DNA of 43,213 nucleotides from Clostridiaceae bacterium (GTDB lineage: Bacteria > Bacillota > Clostridia > DSM-8532), in contig JAAYNO010000052.1 in NCBI GenBank assembly GCA_012520855.1, forward strand, positions 1 to 43,213, written 5' to 3'. Position numbers and translations under genes: made by a program. Shown here piece after piece: positions 37,535-43,213 of this stretch. Under the pieces are notes generated by a model that saw only the letters and a list, made by a program, of their open reading frames with translations, was not told the DNA's origin and ran no database searches. Position 1 is the stretch's first letter, and each line of letters opens with the position of its first letter.

Positions 37535-38722
37535 TCAGTTCTTCAGATATTTTATAATCTCGCGGTATTTTAAAGCACTTCTTGGATGTTCAGACTTTAT
37601 TTCATATGCCTGTCTGTCGTTCGTGGCAAAGGCAATCACTCTCTGTCCTATAATTCCCAAATCCAATATATTCTTTAACTCAAATGTATATTTTTTATCA
37701 ACGCAGTCGAAAACCAAACGATCATTGTACAGAAGCAAAGAGCCTTTTCCAATAAGATTGTTCTTTCCCCAATCTGCTTTCCATAGGGTTTGATTATTAT
37801 CAGAATATATCAGCTTGTCAGAAGGAAGATTCCTGATCCTTTCTATATCTTCTCTGAGGTTTCTATCCTGAAATCTGCACCATTCCAGAACTGTATTGAA
37901 AGGAGGCATTTCATTGTTATTTGAAGAAAAATATCCATACGAATCATATTTCAAATCCATTCCGCAACTGCAGAAAAGCCTGTCATCTTCACTTTTTAGT
38001 GTAGCAATTCCGCTGCATTTCGGACATAAATACAGGGCTGTTTCAAGATCTTCAGCGAGTTTTTTCCCTTTATACTCAATGGGGTTTTTCTTCTGCTCCT
38101 CATATGCATCAACATATAAATCGTTTTTAATAGCCGTATTTATTTCTTCCCAGGTCATGTTCTTAAGCTCTTCAACACTGTACTCTTTTACTTTCCGGCC
38201 TTTCATCATGCCCCTGCGAATAGTTTTTGACCAGCGTGGGCTTGTAAAATATCCCCCGTCCAGGCGAAATGTTATAAGTGCCACTCCGCTCTTTTTTATA
38301 AGCTTTCCCGTTGAAACAGGTATTTCACCGGTTTCTCCGCTGAAAGAGCGATTCCCTTCGGCAAACATACAGACATTTGCACCGGCCTTTAACCGCTTAA
38401 AAATATTCATAACGGTATTTATTTCTGTCGTGCCTTTGACCCTGGGGATCGGCGCAACTAAAAAATTGATCAGCTTACTTACAAAACCCCACCTGAATAT
38501 ATGCTCGCTGGCAACATAATACATATGATCCGGAAAGGCAAGTCCAATCAGCAAGGGGTCATAGTCTGTATTATGATTTGCCAAAATAACATAGGGACGA
38601 CTGGAGGGCTTTACTTTTTCATAAGAGTAGTTCAGTTTCCTTTTCAAAAAAGGACCCATGACTATTTGTAATACTCTGAATACGAACCTGTGCCAGGCTA
38701 AACCTTTCATCATCTTCCTCAT
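37535..38722 (-). CDS. PlsC-like 1-acylglycerol-3-phosphate acyltransferase with C-terminal zinc ribbon and PH/GRAM-like tail
   Basis: 395 aa; NHNTDYDPLLIG (HX4D-like), FAEGNRSFSGETGEIP, YLCPKCSGIATLKSEDDRLFCSCGMDL zinc ribbon. Confidence 0.85.
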   Translation of the reverse strand: MRKMMKGLAWHRFVFRVLQIVMGPFLKRKLNYSYEKVKPSSRPYVILANHNTDYDPLLIGLAFPDHMYYVASEHIFRWGFVSKLINFLVAPIPRVKGTTEINTVMNIFKRLKAGANVCMFAEGNRSFSGETGEIPVSTGKLIKKSGVALITFRLDGGYFTSPRWSKTIRRGMMKGRKVKEYSVEELKNMTWEEINTAIKNDLYVDAYEEQKKNPIEYKGKKLAEDLETALYLCPKCSGIATLKSEDDRLFCSCGMDLKYDSYGYFSSNNNEMPPFNTVLEWCRFQDRNLREDIERIRNLPSDKLIYSDNNQTLWKADWGKNNLIGKGSLLLYNDRLVFDCVDKKYTFELKNILDLGIIGQRVIAFATNDRQAYEIKSEHPRSALKYREIIKYLKN

Positions 38723-38803
38723 TTCATAAAATGATAGAATTAAATATAGATATACTTATTATCTCATAATAAAGCGGGTATAAGAATACTAAATTAATAT
38801 TTT

Positions 38804-38954
38804 TCAAAATATTTCAAATATCTTCCCCATTTCAGACTTATTGAAAAAAAGCTGTTTTTCTTCTATTTCTTCAATCCTCCATTCTTTTTCATCTGTTTTA
38901 CCCAAACTGCAATATTCTTTTGAGTTTGCTTTTTTTACGCATATATTTTTTCAC
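38804..38954 (-). pseudogene. Short coding region interrupted by a +1 frame change at a 7-A run (candidate)
   Basis: GTG at 38954 behind AAAGGAG. Frame 0 gives VKKYMRKK; skipping one base in GTAAAAAAAGC gives ANSKEYCSLGKTDEKEWRIEEIEEKQLFFNKSEMGKIFEIF*. Span 151 nt = 50 codons + 1. Confidence 0.4.
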
Positions 38955-39316
38955 ATAAACCATCTCCTTTCATTATTGCAGAACAGAAAACAAGGGTATA
39001 CAACCTGCTATTAAAAAATCAATCAGTTTAATATCGGATCAAAATAATGTTGTTAAAAAACCTTTAACCGCCGCAATGGGAACAATGCCGACGAAAACAA
39101 TGCGACTGAAAGTATCAGCACTGAGTATCCCAACCACATTGATAAAACTGGAAAAACTGAGGTTATAAACTAAAAATTATTACGGAGCATTATATCATTA
39201 ATAAACAATATAGACAATAAAAGTTTTTTACTGGTTATTTATTCCTTATTGCTAAATATTATCTGCTTTGAAAAGGACAAGGAAAACAGATCGTATTTTT
39301 ATCGGAAAAACAGTGA

Positions 39317-39340
39317 AAACCCTTTCTACGAAAGGGTTTT
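39317..39340. repeat. Perfect inverted repeat AAAACCCTTTC-tac-GAAAGGGTTTT
   Basis: 11-bp stem, 3-nt loop; symmetric A/T flanks so it could terminate either strand. Confidence 0.6.
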
Positions 39341-39420
39341 CGTACAAATTGTGGTGGAGCTAAAGAGGACTTAAACGAACACAAGCCAGACAAACGTAAA
39401 AAGTTCGTCTGGCTCTCCTT

Positions 39421-39496
<76 letters not shown>

Positions 39497-39602
39497 ACGA
39501 CACTTAACCATTATAAACAAGAACAGGCTTATTTTCAATACCTTTTGCAAAGATTCTTCGCAAAGAGAACACGCTTTGCGTGTTCCTTGCATAGATATGA
39601 CC

Positions 39603-39621
39603 AGGCGACTTGAAGTCGCCT
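39603..39621. terminator. Hairpin just downstream of the 39630-40280 CDS
   Basis: AGGCGACttgaaGTCGCCT; followed on minus by a second hairpin GAACACGCaaaGCGTGTTC (39567-39585). Confidence 0.45.
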
Positions 39622-39629
39622 GCATTGTT

Positions 39630-40280
39630 TTAGGTGTTTGGATTACCCAGTATCTCATCCTCAACTTCAATATCCGCAGGGATACCGGTGTCCTCCAGAT
39701 TATAGTTGGATTGCTCGTCTTCGGGATCTAGCTTTACGTAATCCAGCAATGGTTGGATACTGGCATTAAAGGTATAAAAATATGGCCTTTCCTGGCTGTC
39801 AAGTATAAGTATGATCGGAGCTTCCTTGTCACTTAATATGATAAACAGAGAATCAAGTGTTTTTATCCCGGATTCATTCAATATCTTTTGTTTGACCTTT
39901 ATTGATTCATTAAAAGGCACCCGTATTACATAACCCTTTTCCGGAAAAGGCATCACCTTGGTGTATAAGCTTTTTATGGTTTTTAAATAATTGAATACCT
40001 CGTTCTGTATATTGATATTGGAGGGTTCAGATATAATAACCTCGCCTTTTGTTATGTCGAATACTTCTATGTTTTTTGATCTGTCTTTAGCATCCTTGCC
40101 TGAAATATAGGCTATAAAATGTGTATCATCAAACATCTGTGTCATTGCCAATACAGATTGGTATTTATTTTCGTTATGCGATACTTTTACAGCGGCATAA
40201 ACAGTGACCGCCAAAAGGCAAAAGATAACGATAACTAAGAATATTCCAAAGGTTTTTTTCTTAATGCTGATAAATACCAT
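39630..40280 (-). CDS. Hypothetical membrane-anchored protein, 216 aa
   Basis: N-terminal TM (TFGIFLVIVIFCLLAVTVYAAV) and extracytoplasmic domain; no family recognised. Confidence 0.65.
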   Translation of the reverse strand: MVFISIKKKTFGIFLVIVIFCLLAVTVYAAVKVSHNENKYQSVLAMTQMFDDTHFIAYISGKDAKDRSKNIEVFDITKGEVIISEPSNINIQNEVFNYLKTIKSLYTKVMPFPEKGYVIRVPFNESIKVKQKILNESGIKTLDSLFIILSDKEAPIILILDSQERPYFYTFNASIQPLLDYVKLDPEDEQSNYNLEDTGIPADIEVEDEILGNPNT

Positions 40281-40511
40281 AGCCTTTCACCTCCGAGCAC
40301 GACATCCAGCATATTCGTCATAGAATACCGTACTTAAATCTATGAGAGGCAAAAGGCAATTATACGTTGTCTCATATCTGGGTTGTAAAAAAGATCCTTC
40401 GCTTCGCTCAGGATGACATTTGGGTTATAAACGGGATCAGGATTAAATAAGTGAATTATTCAATCCTGACCCCGTTACTCAAAAATGAGTGAAGAGGACC
40501 GTCCCCTATAC

Positions 40512-41612
40512 TCATTTTGATTTGGCACGGTAACCTAAGTTGTTGAGGATTTCCAGACCCAGGCTTCTTGATTTTTCATCCTCGAACTGTATTTCAAGGG
40601 CTCCCTCGTCGGATTCCCTGTTATGCAGTATTCCGATGTTTTTAATGTTGATATTCTTTTCCGCCAGCGCGGTGGCTATTACAGCTATTATACCCGGCTT
40701 ATCGTCTACATCCACTACAATATCAAAGGTTTTATGATATAGATTCTTCCCTTCCGCGAAGCTATTCCGAAGGTCTCTCGCAGAAGCGAAAAATCTTTCT
40801 ATGGTTTCCTTGTTTTCAGTCCGCAGGTTTTCTTCAAAGTCTTTCAAACCATTGAGTAAAGCCTTTAGTGTATCCAGTATAATATCCTTGTTCGACAAGC
40901 AGATACCAGACCAAAGCTCCGGTGATGAAGACGCAATTCTAGTTATATCCCTGAATCCGCCCGCGGCAATGGTTTTCATGATATTGTCAGGGCCGTCAAG
41001 CTGACCGACCAGATTTACAAGAAGAGATGCTATTACATGGGGAACGTGGCTGATCACCGCCGTTGCTCTGTCATGCTCAAAAGGAGTTATTTCTATGGGA
41101 ATAGCCCCCATGTTTTTTACCAGTTCTTTTAAAATATTAAGTGCTTTTTCGTCGGTCTTTTCATTTGGGGTCAGACAATAATACGCATTTTCAAAAAGAT
41201 TAGCCCTTGACGCTGCAAAACCAGACTTTTCGGAGCCAGCCAGAGGATGACCTCCGATGAAAGGATTCGCAATACCCATTTCATTGACTATTGAGATAAC
41301 ATCCATTTTTGTGCTGCCCGCATCAGTCAGTATGCAATGGGGTTGTATACTGCCCGAAAGCTCATTTATAACATCCTTCATAGCAAAAACGGGGACACAT
41401 AAAAATATGACATCGCAATCACTGAAGCCGTCTTTTAAGCTTAATGAATATTCATCTATTGCTTTTTCGGATAATCCTGTTTCAAGAACTCTTTTATCCC
41501 TGTTCCAGGCTTTGATTATGTAGCCCTTACCATTTCGCTTCAATGCTTTGGCAATAGACCCGCCAATTAAGCCCAGCCCTATGATTCCGATTTTTTTTAC
41601 CGTCAATTCCAT
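40512..41612 (-). CDS. tyrA: Prephenate dehydrogenase with C-terminal ACT domain
   Basis: GIIGLGLIGGSIAKAL, DAGSTKMDVI, FIGGHPLAGSEKSGF, VISHVPHVIASLLVN; FDIVVDVDDKPGIIAVIATALAEKNINIKNIGI ACT. Confidence 0.95.
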   Translation of the reverse strand: MELTVKKIGIIGLGLIGGSIAKALKRNGKGYIIKAWNRDKRVLETGLSEKAIDEYSLSLKDGFSDCDVIFLCVPVFAMKDVINELSGSIQPHCILTDAGSTKMDVISIVNEMGIANPFIGGHPLAGSEKSGFAASRANLFENAYYCLTPNEKTDEKALNILKELVKNMGAIPIEITPFEHDRATAVISHVPHVIASLLVNLVGQLDGPDNIMKTIAAGGFRDITRIASSSPELWSGICLSNKDIILDTLKALLNGLKDFEENLRTENKETIERFFASARDLRNSFAEGKNLYHKTFDIVVDVDDKPGIIAVIATALAEKNINIKNIGILHNRESDEGALEIQFEDEKSRSLGLEILNNLGYRAKSK

Positions 41613-41690
41613 ACTACGTTCTCCCATACAGAGAAATTATCCTCATAAGATTCTTCGCTTCGCTCAGAATGACACTATTTCAACAAGTCT

Positions 41691-42230
41691 CTATTTGCTT
41701 CTGTTCAGAAGCCTTGAAGCAAACAGTATACCCGCAACAGTCTTGCCGTCGTTTATTGTCCCTTCATCTATCATTGCCAATGCATCTTCGATCTTATAGG
41801 CTTTGGAAGATATAAACTCGTCTTCATCAGGTGTTGCTTCACCTTTTTCGAGGTCTGTTGCCAAATAAATATGCAAAATCTCGTCTGCGAAAGCAGGTGC
41901 GGGATAAAGAGATAATACTTTTTCAAGCTTCTTTGCACTGTACCCTGTTTCTTCCTTCAGCTCCCTTTCTGCGCAGGCTTCAGGATCCTCTCCATACTCA
42001 AGCTTGCCTGCGGGAAGCTCAATAAAGGTCTTTTCAGCCGCCTTTCTGAACTGTTCGACCAAAACGATGCAATCATCGATTATGGGGATTATAACAGCCG
42101 CTCCGGGGTTTCTAATAATATCCCTCGAAGCAATGTGGCCGTTGGGCAGCTCTACCGTAAGCTTCTCAACGTTGAAGATCGTCCCTTCATAAACAACCTT
42201 GCCAGAAAGTGTTTTCTCGCAATAATCCAT
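41691..42230 (-). CDS. NUDIX hydrolase (ADP-ribose pyrophosphatase)
   Basis: 179 aa; GKLEYGEDPEACAERELKEETGYSA = Nudix box. Confidence 0.95.
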   Translation of the reverse strand: MDYCEKTLSGKVVYEGTIFNVEKLTVELPNGHIASRDIIRNPGAAVIIPIIDDCIVLVEQFRKAAEKTFIELPAGKLEYGEDPEACAERELKEETGYSAKKLEKVLSLYPAPAFADEILHIYLATDLEKGEATPDEDEFISSKAYKIEDALAMIDEGTINDGKTVAGILFASRLLNRSK

Positions 42231-42251
42231 ATCAGCACTCCAGACTTAAAT

Positions 42252-43058
42252 TTACTTTCCTATTTCCCTGGCCCTTCTTGTACATTCTTCCATTGCCGTC
42301 ATAACAGCATTTCTAAAACCTTCTCTTTCCAGTGCAGAAACTGCTTCAATAGTTGTGCCTGCCGGTGAGCATACCATGTCTTTTAATTCACCCGGGTGCT
42401 TTCCGGTATCCAATACCATTTTTGCTGAACCCAGCACAGCCTGGGCCGCAAACCGATAAGCACGGCTCCTTTGGATCCCCGATTTTACAGCAGCATCAGC
42501 CATTGCCTCGATCAACATAAATACATAGGCCGGGCTGCTTCCTGTCAGAGCTGTTACCTCGCTCATAAGGCTCTCCTCCAGCTCCTCTACCATGCCCGAA
42601 AAACTCAGGATCTTCATTATCAATTTCTTTTCATCATTAGTAATCAAGTCATCCCAGCTTACCAATGTCATTCCTTCGCTAACCAGCGCTGGGGTATTTG
42701 GCATGGTTCTTACCACTTTGGATCTATGTCCAAGTATATTCTTATAGTACTTTATTGAAAGACCTACTGCTACTGAAACAAGTATTTTTTCAGGGTAAAG
42801 GACCGGCTTGATATATTCCAGAACAGTATCACAATATTGGGGCTTAACAGCTAATACAATAATATCGCTATTGCTTACAAGACTTTTTGCGCTGTTTTCT
42901 TCCTTTATACCAAGCTCATTTGTGAGCTCTTTCAATAAGGGAGTATTAATATCAAATGCGCATAATGAGAATTCATTAACACTGTCATTTTTTGCAATGC
43001 TTCTTATCAATGCGCCTCCCATGTTTCCTACACCAATAAAACCTACTTTATATGCCAT
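42252..43058 (-). CDS. proC: Pyrroline-5-carboxylate reductase
   Basis: MAYKVGFIGVGNMGGALIRSI, VVRTMPNTPALVSEGMT, ALTGSSPAYVFMLIEAMADAAVKSG. Start at 43058 behind AAAGGAGAG. Confidence 0.96.
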   Translation of the reverse strand: MAYKVGFIGVGNMGGALIRSIAKNDSVNEFSLCAFDINTPLLKELTNELGIKEENSAKSLVSNSDIIVLAVKPQYCDTVLEYIKPVLYPEKILVSVAVGLSIKYYKNILGHRSKVVRTMPNTPALVSEGMTLVSWDDLITNDEKKLIMKILSFSGMVEELEESLMSEVTALTGSSPAYVFMLIEAMADAAVKSGIQRSRAYRFAAQAVLGSAKMVLDTGKHPGELKDMVCSPAGTTIEAVSALEREGFRNAVMTAMEECTRRAREIGK

Positions 43059-43077
43059 ACTCGACTCTCCTTTGAAA

Positions 43078-43213
43078 TCATCTGTCAAGAAGGGATATTT
43101 GTTCATTATCGGCATCCGTATACGGAATTCCCATATGCTGATATGCAAGACGAGTCGCCTTTCTGCCCCTGGGAGTTTTCTGTATGAATCCCAGTTGTAT
43201 CAGATATGGCTCC
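43078..43213 (-). CDS. ruvB: Holliday junction helicase RuvB, C-terminal end only (truncated by the window edge)
   Basis: Manual minus translation [44 protein letters not shown]: canonical RuvB C-terminus. Not in the ORF track. Confidence 0.92.
   Translation of the reverse strand, partial: EPYLIQLGFIQKTPRGRKATRLAYQHMGIPYTDADNEQISLLDR

Overview
The window looks like chromosomal DNA from an anaerobic Clostridia-like bacterium (Bacillota). This is judged from gene content and synteny only; no database search was possible. Most of it is core genes. Minus strand, 1-17.9 kb: MinD/ParA-like ATPase (partial), fumarase beta subunit, trmN6, a 56-aa 2[4Fe-4S] ferredoxin absent from the ORF track, ricT, holB, yaaR, a tmk-like kinase, an Orn/Lys/Arg decarboxylase, potD-C-B-A, an XRE-cupin regulator, lepB, mgtC-like, yqeK, nadD, yccF, an HMA-like protein, rluD, lspA and SpoIID. 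Plus strand: rubrerythrin and a CofE-like ligase. Minus strand, 20-27 kb: RNase H, a pilT/pilC/minor-pilin cluster, an M3 oligopeptidase and a hypothetical. Plus strand: metA, Rrf2 regulator, metY, tRNA-Arg(TCT), glutamate dehydrogenase and a 1056-aa multidomain protein. Minus strand to the end: gltS, plsC-like, tRNA-Ala(GGC), a hypothetical, tyrA, nudF, proC and partial ruvB (not in the track). I see no CRISPR array, phage, transposase or rRNA. The best lead for something under-described is the gdh-linked 1056-aa protein at 32674-35844. It combines a GAF-like sensor region, a PPDK/PEP-synthase ATP-grasp domain with no visible phospho-His swivel motif, a GPGRWGS-type domain and a C-terminal nucleotidyltransferase. 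Other leads are a gdh promoter embedded in an inverted repeat, an apparently self-regulated polyamine operon, a candidate orphan structured RNA at 18.14-18.33 kb, a short ORF split at a 7-A run, a cysteine-less HMA protein, and several dispersed repeat families.
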